From positions 1 to 5,009 of the forward strand of contig CAJAHV010000222.1 of NCBI GenBank assembly GCA_903939555.1: a stretch of DNA of 5,009 nucleotides, read 5' to 3'. The position numbers and the translations under genes are program-made. The notes beneath the pieces are model-generated. The model was not told the DNA's origin. It made no database searches and was given only the letters and a program-made list of their open reading frames with translations. This stretch comes from an uncultured Alphaproteobacteria bacterium. GTDB taxonomy: Bacteria > Pseudomonadota > Alphaproteobacteria > Sphingomonadales > Sphingomonadaceae. Below are positions 1 through 5,009 of the stretch, in pieces (position 1 is the stretch's first letter; each line of letters opens with the position of its first letter).

Positions 1-673
1 CCCGGGTCGCCATGTCCCAGTCGATCATCGCCTGCGGTGTCATGGTGACCGGATCGACGAGCAGGTTGTCGGGCTTCAGGTCCATATGAAGCAGCACCGG
101 CCGGTCATCCTGTGGCGGCGGCACGGCACCGAGCGCGGCGAGCAGCGCCGCAGCCACCGGCGGCAGGCCGTCAGGCCAGACGGCAGCGGCGCGGGCGGTC
201 CAGCCCTTCAACTGGCGCGGGTAAAAGCCTTCGGGTTTGCCGAGATCGCCAAGCCCAACCGCTTCGGGCGACAGCGCGTGCAGCGCCACCATCTGCGCCA
301 GCGTCGCATCGAGCAGCGCCGCGCCGTCAGCGCCGGGGGGCAGTGTGCCGGCAATCGCGATACCGGGGCGATGCTCGAGGATGAGGAAGGGCGTGCCGAG
401 CACCGCAGAATCGTCGCAGAATGCCAACCCGCTGGGCACGATGGAGAAATGCGGCGCCAGCGCCGAAATCACCCGCCATTCGCGGCCCATGTCGCTGGCA
501 CCGGCCGCCAGCACGCCCGGCGGCGGCCGGCGCAGCACGGCGGGGCCGCGCGTCAGCTCGATGCGGTCATTGCGGTTGGCGATGCCGCCCGACAGGCGCA
601 CCAGCCCGCTGCCCGCCACCAGCGCCAAGCCATGGGCGGGCAGCCATTCGGCCAGGCGGTCGCGTTCGTGCAT
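1..673 (-). CDS. Phosphotransferase family protein (APH / ACAD10-like kinase fold), N-terminal 224 residues, C-terminus outside window
   Basis: The minus-strand frame opens with ATG at 673-671 and runs uninterrupted off the left edge. An in-frame TAG at 709-707 lies just upstream with no other start codon in between, so this start is well supported. Near the N-terminus, LSGGIANRNDRIEL (about residues 27-40) resembles the glycine-rich loop of the family, followed by VLRRPPPG and GASDMGREWRVISAL, a pattern I associate with the ACAD10/ACAD11-type phosphotransferases. The catalytic loop is HMDLKPDNLL (H196, D198, N203) and the metal-binding segment is IDWD (D218, D220), the APH equivalent of a kinase DFG. 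The family transfers phosphate from ATP to small hydroxylated substrates. The substrate is unknown here, and an antibiotic-resistance role should not be assumed. It is divergent from the neighbouring acetyltransferase gene. Family assignment is firm, function is not. Confidence 0.88.
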   Translation of the reverse strand, partial: MHERDRLAEWLPAHGLALVAGSGLVRLSGGIANRNDRIELTRGPAVLRRPPPGVLAAGASDMGREWRVISALAPHFSIVPSGLAFCDDSAVLGTPFLILEHRPGIAIAGTLPPGADGAALLDATLAQMVALHALSPEAVGLGDLGKPEGFYPRQLKGWTARAAAVWPDGLPPVAAALLAALGAVPPPQDDRPVLLHMDLKPDNLLVDPVTMTPQAMIDWDMATR

Positions 674-703
674 CGCACAGCCGCTAGCATGAAGCCGCGG
701 GCG

Positions 704-710
704 TATCTAT
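704..710. promoter_or_regulatory. Possible -10-like AT-rich element in the divergent spacer
   Basis: The 48-base spacer between the phosphotransferase and acetyltransferase starts is GC-rich except for TATCTAT. Read on the plus strand it resembles a -10 hexamer that would give a near-leaderless acetyltransferase mRNA. Read on the minus strand (TAGATA) it could serve the phosphotransferase. I see no good -35 match for either, and neither gene has a strong Shine-Dalgarno sequence. It is a weak call based on composition only. Confidence 0.2.
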
Positions 711-721
711 GCTTTGCCGCC

Positions 722-1258
722 ATGGCCGATCCGCGCACCCTCACTACCGACCGGCTGGTCATGACGCCGCATGGCCTCGCGGATTTTCCCGATGTCATGC
801 AGATGTGGAGCGACCCGGCAGTGGTGCCCTTCCTGGGCGGCGCGCCCTTCAACGAGGAAGACAGCTGGGCGCGGCTGCTGCGCTATACCGGCTGCTGGGC
901 CGTGATGGGTTTTGGTTTCTGGGCGGTGCGCGACCGCGCCAGCGGTGCCTTTCTTGGCGATGTCGGCTTTCTGGAGGCGCGGCGCACCGGTGTCGACGGC
1001 TTTGACGGCGACCCCGAAATCGGGTGGACCCTGAATATCGCTGCGCAGGGCAAAGGCTATGCCACCGAAGCGGTCAGAGCGGCGTTGGGCTGGGGCGCAA
1101 CGCATTTTTACGGCCGCAACGACCGCACCGTGGCGATGATCCACCCCGACAACAGCGCTTCGGTCGCCGTGGCCGAACGCTGCGGTTTTCGGCACTTTGC
1201 CGTGGCGCGCTACAAGGATCAGCCCACCGGCCTATGGGCTTGTCGCTGGCCGAGCTAG
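722..1258 (+). CDS. GNAT-family N-acetyltransferase (RimJ/RimL-like, Acetyltransf_3 type)
   Basis: This 178-residue protein is a complete single-domain GNAT. It opens with LTTDRLVMTPH (residues 7-17), the usual first strand of this subgroup. It continues with EIGWTLN (100-106) and the acetyl-CoA pyrophosphate-binding loop QGKGYATEA (109-117). It ends with NSASVAVAERCGF (144-156), the motif B helix. Members acetylate amino groups of ribosomal proteins, amino acids or small molecules using acetyl-CoA in the cytoplasm; the acceptor cannot be inferred. The frame stays open far upstream only because it is antisense to the phosphotransferase gene. An alternative ATG at 689 would add 11 residues, but the ATG at 722 places the conserved strand at the normal distance from the N-terminus. 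The TAG stop shares a CTAG palindrome with the stop of the convergent exonuclease gene. Confidence 0.9.
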   Translation: MADPRTLTTDRLVMTPHGLADFPDVMQMWSDPAVVPFLGGAPFNEEDSWARLLRYTGCWAVMGFGFWAVRDRASGAFLGDVGFLEARRTGVDGFDGDPEIGWTLNIAAQGKGYATEAVRAALGWGATHFYGRNDRTVAMIHPDNSASVAVAERCGFRHFAVARYKDQPTGLWACRWPS

Positions 1259-2022
1259 CGCAGCGTCACCCAGACCGGGGCATGGTCGCTGGCCTTTTCG
1301 GCGCCGCGCACGGCGGTATCGACCCCGGCATCGACCAGCCGGTCGGCGGCGGCCGGCGACAGCAGCAGGTGATCGATGCGAAAGCCGTGGTTGCGCGCCC
1401 AGGCTCCGGCTTGATAGTCCCAATAGGTCCAGACCTGGCCGCCGGGATGCACGGCGCGCAACGCATCGGTCCAGCCCTGCCAGAGCAGGGCGCGATAGGC
1501 GGCGCGCGATTCGGGCTGCATCAGCGCGTCGTTCGCCATCGCTTCGGGGCGCCAGACATCGTCATCGTTGGGGATGACATTGTAATCACCCGCCAGCACG
1601 ACCGCCCCGCCGCCAGCGAGCAAATTCTGCGCATGCGCCTGCAGGCGCGCCATCCACGCCAATTTGTAATCGAATTTGGGGCCGGGCTGCGGGTTGCCGT
1701 TGGGCAGATAGATGCTGGCGACGCGCACGCCGGCGACATCGGCCTCGAGATAGCGCGATTGTTCATCCGTCTCGTCGCCGGGCAGGCCGCGCCGGGTCTC
1801 CACCGCCGGCTCGCGGCTGAGGATAGCGACGCCGTTGAAGCCCTTCTGGCCGTGGACGAGGCAGTGGTAGCCGGCGTCCTTGAGCGTTTCGACCGGGAAG
1901 TTCTCGGTCTGCATCTTGATTTCCTGCAGGCACGCAACATCGGGCTTGTAGGCGTCAAGCCATTCGAGCAGCCGCGGCAGGCGGGCATTGGTGCCGTTGA
2001 TATTGAAACTGGCGATCTTCAT
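1255..2022 (-). CDS. xth: Exodeoxyribonuclease III (Xth / ExoA AP endonuclease)
   Basis: This 255-residue protein matches the endonuclease/exonuclease/phosphatase fold of exonuclease III, which has 268 residues in E. coli. It cleaves DNA at abasic sites and digests 3' ends in base-excision repair. The visible catalytic set is complete: N7 in MKIASFNIN, E34 in LQEIK, Y105 in YLPNGNP, D146 and N148 in GDYN, D217 in RIDH, and D246-H247 in SDHAPVW. The start is placed at ATG 2022 because the family begins with MKIASFNING. An in-frame ATG at 2082 would add 20 residues rich in G, P and R that look untranslated. No strong Shine-Dalgarno sequence precedes either. The gene lies 111 bases downstream of erpA on the same strand and ends in a shared CTAG with the convergent acetyltransferase gene. 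Confidence 0.95.
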   Translation of the reverse strand: MKIASFNINGTNARLPRLLEWLDAYKPDVACLQEIKMQTENFPVETLKDAGYHCLVHGQKGFNGVAILSREPAVETRRGLPGDETDEQSRYLEADVAGVRVASIYLPNGNPQPGPKFDYKLAWMARLQAHAQNLLAGGGAVVLAGDYNVIPNDDDVWRPEAMANDALMQPESRAAYRALLWQGWTDALRAVHPGGQVWTYWDYQAGAWARNHGFRIDHLLLSPAAADRLVDAGVDTAVRGAEKASDHAPVWVTLR

Positions 2023-2086
2023 GAAGGCGTTGTGCCCAAAGATGCCGCCGGCGGAAAGGGGGCGGCGCGGCCTTCCCGCCATTTAG

Positions 2087-2099
2087 CCGGATAATCCGG
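2087..2099. promoter_or_regulatory. Perfect palindrome CCGGATAATCCGG in the erpA-xth gap
   Basis: Two six-base arms, CCGGAT and ATCCGG, flank a single central base. The site sits 64 bases upstream of the xth start in otherwise GC-rich non-coding DNA. Its size and symmetry would suit a dimeric regulator, but it could also be a chance palindrome. A second palindrome, CCGCCGGCGG, lies at 2045-2054. The 2023-2133 gap contains no T-tract, so I see no intrinsic terminator after erpA. Confidence 0.22.
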
Positions 2100-2133
2100 G
2101 TGCGGAGGCACAGCCCCTGCCCGCCAGAGGCGC

Positions 2134-2466
2134 CTAGACTGAAAAACTCGACCCGCAACCGCAACCGCTCGCGGCCTGGGGATTGCGCACTTCGAACGCC
2201 GCCGCGCCGATTTTTTCGACATAATCGACTTCGGCACCGGCGACGAACGGCAGGCTGTCAGGATCGATCAGCATGGTGACGCCATCGGTTTCGACGGCGA
2301 GGTCATCGGCGGCGGCTTCGGCTTCGAGCCCGAACTTGTACTGAAAGCCGGCGCAGCCGCCGCCATCGACGGCGAGGCGCAGTTTCAGCCCCGGTTTGCC
2401 TTGGCGTGCCGCGATCACGGCAACGCGGGCGGCAGCGGCAGGCATCAGGCGGGGTGCGGTTTCCAT
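2134..2466 (-). CDS. erpA: A-type iron-sulfur cluster carrier / insertion protein, ErpA-like
   Basis: This small 110-residue protein belongs to the HesB/IscA/ErpA family, which accepts Fe-S clusters from the scaffold and delivers them to apo-enzymes in the cytoplasm. All three cluster-binding cysteines are present: C38 in GGGCAGFQYKF and C102 and C104 in the C-terminal SGCGCGSSFSV. The FQYKF segment and the GCGSSFSV ending fit ErpA better than IscA or SufA, though A-type carriers are hard to separate on sequence alone. The ATG at 2466 gives the usual length; a second ATG at 2445 would trim seven residues. No clear Shine-Dalgarno sequence is seen. It starts 42 bases after the M23 peptidase stop and lies upstream of xth, so it may belong to one transcript with either. 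Confidence 0.93.
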   Translation of the reverse strand: METAPRLMPAAAARVAVIAARQGKPGLKLRLAVDGGGCAGFQYKFGLEAEAAADDLAVETDGVTMLIDPDSLPFVAGAEVDYVEKIGAAAFEVRNPQAASGCGCGSSFSV

Positions 2467-2508
2467 GGTGGCAATGTAGGGCGACAGCGCGCCCGGCGCA
2501 ATCGCGGT

Positions 2509-3831
2509 TCAGCCCAGCTTGCGAATCGGGGTCATGCCGCCGACCGAGGCGGTAACGGTATCGTCTTCGAGCATCGGGCCGAAATCCTGGGGCTCATCGG
2601 TCTTGGCGCCGTTCTGCGCCGCAAGCACATAGGCCGAGGCATCGAGGAAGGGCCGCGGATTGACGGAACGGCCATCGACGCGGACTTCGAAATGGAGATG
2701 CGTCCCGGTCGAACGCCCGGTCGAGCCCATGCGACCGATGATCTGACCCTGGCGGACACGCTGGCCCGGCGAAACGAGAATCTTCGACAGATGGCCGTAA
2801 CGGGTGTCGATGCCCTTGCCATGGGTGAGTTCGACAAGATTGCCATAGCCACCCGAGCGCCCGGCCTGCAGCACCGTACCGCTGGCCGAGGCATAGATGG
2901 CTTCACCATGGCTGCCGGCCATATCGACACCGGCGTGCATGGCGCTGCCACCGTTGAACGGATCGTAGCGATAGCCATAGCCTGAGGTGTAGCGATAATC
3001 CTTGACCGGCATATAGGCCGGGATCGCCGACACGGCGCTCTGCAGATGATTGAGCTTGGTCCAACTTAGGAACAAGTCCTTGAAGCGCGGCTCGGCATCG
3101 ACGCTGACCGGGATATAGGGGCCGCCCATGCCCTGCGCCGAGCCGTTCCAGTCACTCGACCGCACGAAACGCGACGGATCGAGGCCGAGACGGCGGATCA
3201 GCGCCTGGGTATCACGCAGCTTGGCTTCGGCAGCGCCGGCGGCCTTGTCGACAAAGGCGAGTTGCTGGTTTTCCAGCCTGGCGAAGGGTTCGACCATCGC
3301 CATGTCGACCCGGGGTGCTTCGAAGTTGCGGCCGGCGAGCTTGCCGCCGCGCTTGCCCAGCACCGGGCCAACGAGATCCTGCACGGTCAGCAACGTACCA
3401 CGACCGGTTTCGACCTTGCGCGGCAGCATTTTTGCCAGCTGCGCCATGTCGCGCTTGTCGGTGAGCAGCGCGGCGAGAAAGGCTTGGCGCGCTTCGAGGG
3501 CTTCGGCACGGGCAGCGACATCACCCTTGAGCGCCGCTGTTTCGGTTTTCATCGCCTGGATGGTGGTGCTCATCCGGGCAAGCTCGGCTTGTTTGGCAGC
3601 AAGCGCCGCATCGGTGTCACCCGATACCATCGCCGTCGTGGCCAGACCCAGCCATCCCGCGATCAGCACTGCCGAACCAATTGCCATGACCTGAGCCCGT
3701 GTCCCCATTCTGATGGTCAGATCGCGATGGCCGGATTGGCCATGGCTCCTGTGCCAGGTGAATTGATGCGCCGGCAGGGCACGCGCCAGACTTTGCGTCA
3801 GCCCGTCAAAGGCCACGTTCAGACCAGCCAC
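2509..3831 (-). CDS. Membrane-anchored M23 (LytM/MepM-type) peptidoglycan metallopeptidase
   Basis: With the start chosen here the protein has 440 residues. A short cytoplasmic N-terminus contains FTWHRSHGQ, followed by one membrane helix (about 46-68, rich in A, V, I, L and G). Next come alanine-rich heptad-like coiled coils (about 73-120 and 176-214), then a C-terminal M23 domain (about 280-400). Zinc ligands and catalytic histidines are complete: H299 and D303 in MHAGVD, H347 in RYGHLS, and H378 and H380 in HLHFEV. Such enzymes hydrolyse peptide cross-links in the periplasm, and coiled coils commonly link them to divisome or elongation partners. The start is uncertain. The first in-frame ATG at 3987 gives an N-terminus that looks untranslated, and the next at 3708 would remove the FTWHRSHGQ segment. 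GTG at 3831 (GGGGGT ten bases upstream) or GTG at 3816 fit best. Confidence 0.88.
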   Translation of the reverse strand: MAGLNVAFDGLTQSLARALPAHQFTWHRSHGQSGHRDLTIRMGTRAQVMAIGSAVLIAGWLGLATTAMVSGDTDAALAAKQAELARMSTTIQAMKTETAALKGDVAARAEALEARQAFLAALLTDKRDMAQLAKMLPRKVETGRGTLLTVQDLVGPVLGKRGGKLAGRNFEAPRVDMAMVEPFARLENQQLAFVDKAAGAAEAKLRDTQALIRRLGLDPSRFVRSSDWNGSAQGMGGPYIPVSVDAEPRFKDLFLSWTKLNHLQSAVSAIPAYMPVKDYRYTSGYGYRYDPFNGGSAMHAGVDMAGSHGEAIYASASGTVLQAGRSGGYGNLVELTHGKGIDTRYGHLSKILVSPGQRVRQGQIIGRMGSTGRSTGTHLHFEVRVDGRSVNPRPFLDASAYVLAAQNGAKTDEPQDFGPMLEDDTVTASVGGMTPIRKLG

Positions 3832-4125
3832 AATGGTGTAACCCCCGCCTCGATCGTCGTGTTGTGCGCCTGGCCGTTGCCGGATGGCCCGGCCAGAATC
3901 GCGGTACGCTGCTTCACTCGAACACGTCGACGGCGGTTGGGGCCGATCCGACGCGTTCGTTGAACCACCCCCGCTGCAGTGCCGCAACCCGCCGCCAGCA
4001 TAGAGGGGGGCCAGCCGTTGCGGCGCAGCGACGAGTTGAGCCGAAGTCGAAAAAAGAGGCGCTATCGGTGCAACTACCGGCTTGTCAGGCCGTAGATATC
4101 GGTTCGAATCGGCCGGTCCTGCAAT
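3832..4125. other. Spacer between bcp and the M23 gene, with no convincing gene
   Basis: This 294-base stretch holds no ORF that looks coding. Its right part (about 4058-4125) contains a hairpin with arms CTACCGGC and GCCGTAG around TTGTCAG, followed by GGTTCGAATC, which imitates the anticodon and T arms of a tRNA. A segment at 4031-4051 resembles a sphingomonad intergenic repeat. A run of six A residues at 4050-4055 (T on the minus strand, downstream of bcp) might contribute to termination, but no strong hairpin abuts it. The promoter and leader of the M23 gene must lie somewhere here if that gene is transcribed separately; I could not place boxes with confidence. Confidence 0.5.
4031..4051. 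repeat. Possible degenerate copy of a sphingomonad intergenic repeat
   Basis: The segment contains TTGAGCCGAAGTCGAA. From memory this resembles a widely scattered intergenic sequence in sphingomonad genomes of the form TGAGCGAAGTCGAA, often arranged as a palindrome with a GTTCGT arm. Only one arm is recognisable here, with one inserted base, and there is no second clear copy in the window. Identification rests on recall, so confidence is low. Confidence 0.25.
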
Positions 4126-4593
4126 TCAGCCCAGCGCCTGCGTGGCCGCCAGCACCTGTGCGGCATGGCCCGCTACCTTGACCTTGCGCCATACGCCGGC
4201 AATGCGGCCATCGCGGCCAACAAGGAAGGTCGCCCGCTCTATCCCCATGTATTTCTTACCATACATGCTCTTTTCCACCCACACGCCCCAGGCCTCGGTC
4301 ACGGCGCCGCTGTCATCGGCACCCAGCGCTATTGTCAGGCCATGCTTGGCGCGGAATTTGGCGTGCGCCGCCACCGAATCGCGCGAAATGCCGATGATGT
4401 CGGTATCGGCCGCGGCGAACCCTGCAGCCAATGCGCTGAAATCCTTGCCCTCCGTCGTGCAGCCCGGGGTGTCGTCCTTGGGGTAGAAATACACCACCAG
4501 CTTGCGGCCGGCGTGCGCGGCAAGGCTGATCGGGCCGGCATCGCCTGGCAGGGTGAGATCGGGCGCGGCATCGCCAATCACGAGGTCGGTCAT
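4126..4593 (-). CDS. bcp: Bcp/PrxQ-type thioredoxin-dependent peroxiredoxin with a single cysteine
   Basis: This is a full-length 155-residue peroxiredoxin of the Bcp/PrxQ subfamily, which reduces hydrogen peroxide and organic hydroperoxides in the cytoplasm. The active site is intact: P38, T42 and the peroxidatic C45 in PKDDTPGCTTEG, with R120 in GIERATFLV as the likely active-site arginine. C45 is the only cysteine in the protein. Position 50, the resolving cysteine in E. coli Bcp (PGCTVQAC), is lysine here. It should therefore work as a 1-Cys enzyme that is resolved by an external thiol. The ATG overlaps the glnE TGA as ATGA, and a good AAGGA ribosome binding site lies seven bases upstream, inside glnE. 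Translational coupling to glnE is likely. Confidence 0.95.
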   Translation of the reverse strand: MTDLVIGDAAPDLTLPGDAGPISLAAHAGRKLVVYFYPKDDTPGCTTEGKDFSALAAGFAAADTDIIGISRDSVAAHAKFRAKHGLTIALGADDSGAVTEAWGVWVEKSMYGKKYMGIERATFLVGRDGRIAGVWRKVKVAGHAAQVLAATQALG

Positions 4594-5009
4594 GATAAGT
4601 TCCTTTTTGCAACCACTGTATTGAATGCCAGCCGCACCGCTGTCTTGGCCAGTGCCAAATCATCAGCGACGGCGGCGAAATTCGTCGCACCCAGCGCCGC
4701 GGCGATCATCACCTCCACCGCCGGGGCGAAGGCTGTCGGCACGCTGCTACCCGGCGCGACCAGCCGCAACAGCACGAGGAAGCGCGTCAGCCGGTCATGC
4801 GCTGCCGCCAGCCCTTCGGGCAGCGTGCCGGCAGCGGTCATCAGCGGGATCGTCGCCGCCAGATCAGGACCGAAAGCCCGCCGATCACGCAGTTGCAGGA
4901 AGTGAACGACGAATTCCAGATCGACAAGCCCGCCCGGCGCCAGTTTGACATCGAATACTCCCTTGGCCGGCTTGGCGCCGGCGATATCGGCGCGCATCGC
5001 CGCGACCTC
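4590..5009 (-). CDS. glnE: Glutamine synthetase adenylyltransferase/deadenylyltransferase GlnE, C-terminal 139 residues, 5' part outside window
   Basis: The frame is open from the right edge (EVAAMRADIAG...) to TGA at 4592-4590, so the methionine codon at 4997 is internal and is not the start. The diagnostic segment is KGVFDVKLAPGGLVDLEF, matching the FDVK-x-x-PGG-x-x-D-x-EF motif of a GlnE nucleotidyltransferase domain, followed by the mostly helical C-terminal domain. GlnE adenylylates glutamine synthetase when nitrogen is plentiful and removes the AMP when nitrogen is scarce, under control of PII proteins. The full protein is usually around 900-1000 residues, so only about the last seventh is visible. 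It ends in a four-base ATGA overlap with bcp, and the two genes probably form an operon. Confidence 0.93.
   Translation of the reverse strand, partial: EVAAMRADIAGAKPAKGVFDVKLAPGGLVDLEFVVHFLQLRDRRAFGPDLAATIPLMTAAGTLPEGLAAAHDRLTRFLVLLRLVAPGSSVPTAFAPAVEVMIAAALGATNFAAVADDLALAKTAVRLAFNTVVAKRNLS
4601..4605 (-). promoter_or_regulatory. Shine-Dalgarno site AAGGA for bcp, located inside glnE
   Basis: On the minus strand the sequence reads AAAAAGGAACTTATCATG, giving AAGGA seven bases before the bcp ATG. It is the clearest ribosome binding site in the window and fixes the bcp start. Because it lies within the last codons of glnE, ribosomes finishing glnE would pass over it before bcp initiates. Confidence 0.8.

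Noticed and set aside
86..721. Open plus-strand frame continuous with and upstream of the acetyltransferase
   Set aside because: It is antisense to the phosphotransferase gene, its translation is rich in R, Q, H and A with no motif, and the acetyltransferase fold is complete from 722.
1024..2094. 356-codon plus-strand ORF across the exonuclease region
   Set aside because: It is antisense to xth, whose catalytic residues are all conserved on the minus strand. Long antisense frames are expected at this GC content.
2401..2985. 194-codon plus-strand ORF
   Set aside because: It is antisense to the catalytic M23 domain and the start of erpA, and shows no recognisable domain.
3262..3963. 233-codon plus-strand ORF, and the 188-codon ORF at 3128-3694
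   Set aside because: Both are antisense to the coiled-coil part of the M23 protein. The composition is that of a reversed alanine/leucine-rich coding strand.
3819..4001. 60-codon minus-strand ORF starting MLAAGCG, superficially lipoprotein-like
   Set aside because: The N-terminus lacks a hydrophobic signal segment before the cysteine, the rest is basic and unstructured, no ribosome binding site is evident, and it overlaps the M23 start in another frame.
4050..4055. Intrinsic terminator for bcp
   Set aside because: There is a T-tract on the minus strand, but the nearest hairpin ends about 18 bases before it and no stable stem abuts it.
4050..4125. Functional tRNA-Asp gene
   Set aside because: The anticodon-like and T-loop-like parts are present, but the T stem and acceptor stem do not pair and the D-arm spacing is wrong. 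It is kept only as a finding.
4165..4905. 246-codon plus-strand ORF
   Set aside because: It is antisense to bcp and the end of glnE, both clearly identified on the minus strand.

Overview
This is GC-rich chromosomal DNA from a Gram-negative bacterium, most likely an alphaproteobacterium and probably of the Sphingomonadales. The evidence is the strong G/C bias at third codon positions, the glnE-peroxiredoxin pair joined by an ATGA overlap, a membrane-anchored M23 peptidase, an A-type Fe-S carrier, and a spacer segment resembling an intergenic sequence I recall from sphingomonads. The assignment is an inference from recalled families, not a database match.

Layout from left to right. A 5' (N-terminal) part of an APH/ACAD10-type phosphotransferase gene lies on the minus strand and leaves the window at base 1. 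A divergent GNAT acetyltransferase gene on the plus strand (722-1258) starts 48 bases away. That gene runs convergently into an exodeoxyribonuclease III gene (minus, 1255-2022), and the two stop codons share one palindromic CTAG. Further right, all on the minus strand and so read from right to left, come glnE (3' end only, 4590-5009), a Bcp-type peroxiredoxin (4126-4593), a structured spacer of about 300 bases, an M23 metallopeptidase (about 2509-3831), an ErpA-type Fe-S protein (2134-2466), and then the exonuclease.

How the genes may work together: glnE and bcp are translationally coupled (ATGA overlap, with the bcp ribosome binding site inside glnE). The M23 peptidase, erpA and xth share a strand with gaps of 42 and 111 bases and could be partly co-transcribed. 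The content is mostly housekeeping: nitrogen regulation, peroxide defence, peptidoglycan remodelling, Fe-S assembly and DNA repair. Peroxide removal, Fe-S insertion and AP-site repair all fit oxidative stress, but nothing seen here proves co-regulation.

I see no mobile element, CRISPR array, toxin-antitoxin or defence system, and no convincing new system. The features most worth a second look are the spacer at 3832-4125 (a tRNA-like but non-canonical fold plus a repeat-like segment), the shared stop-codon palindrome, the probable non-ATG start of the M23 gene, and the single-cysteine peroxiredoxin.
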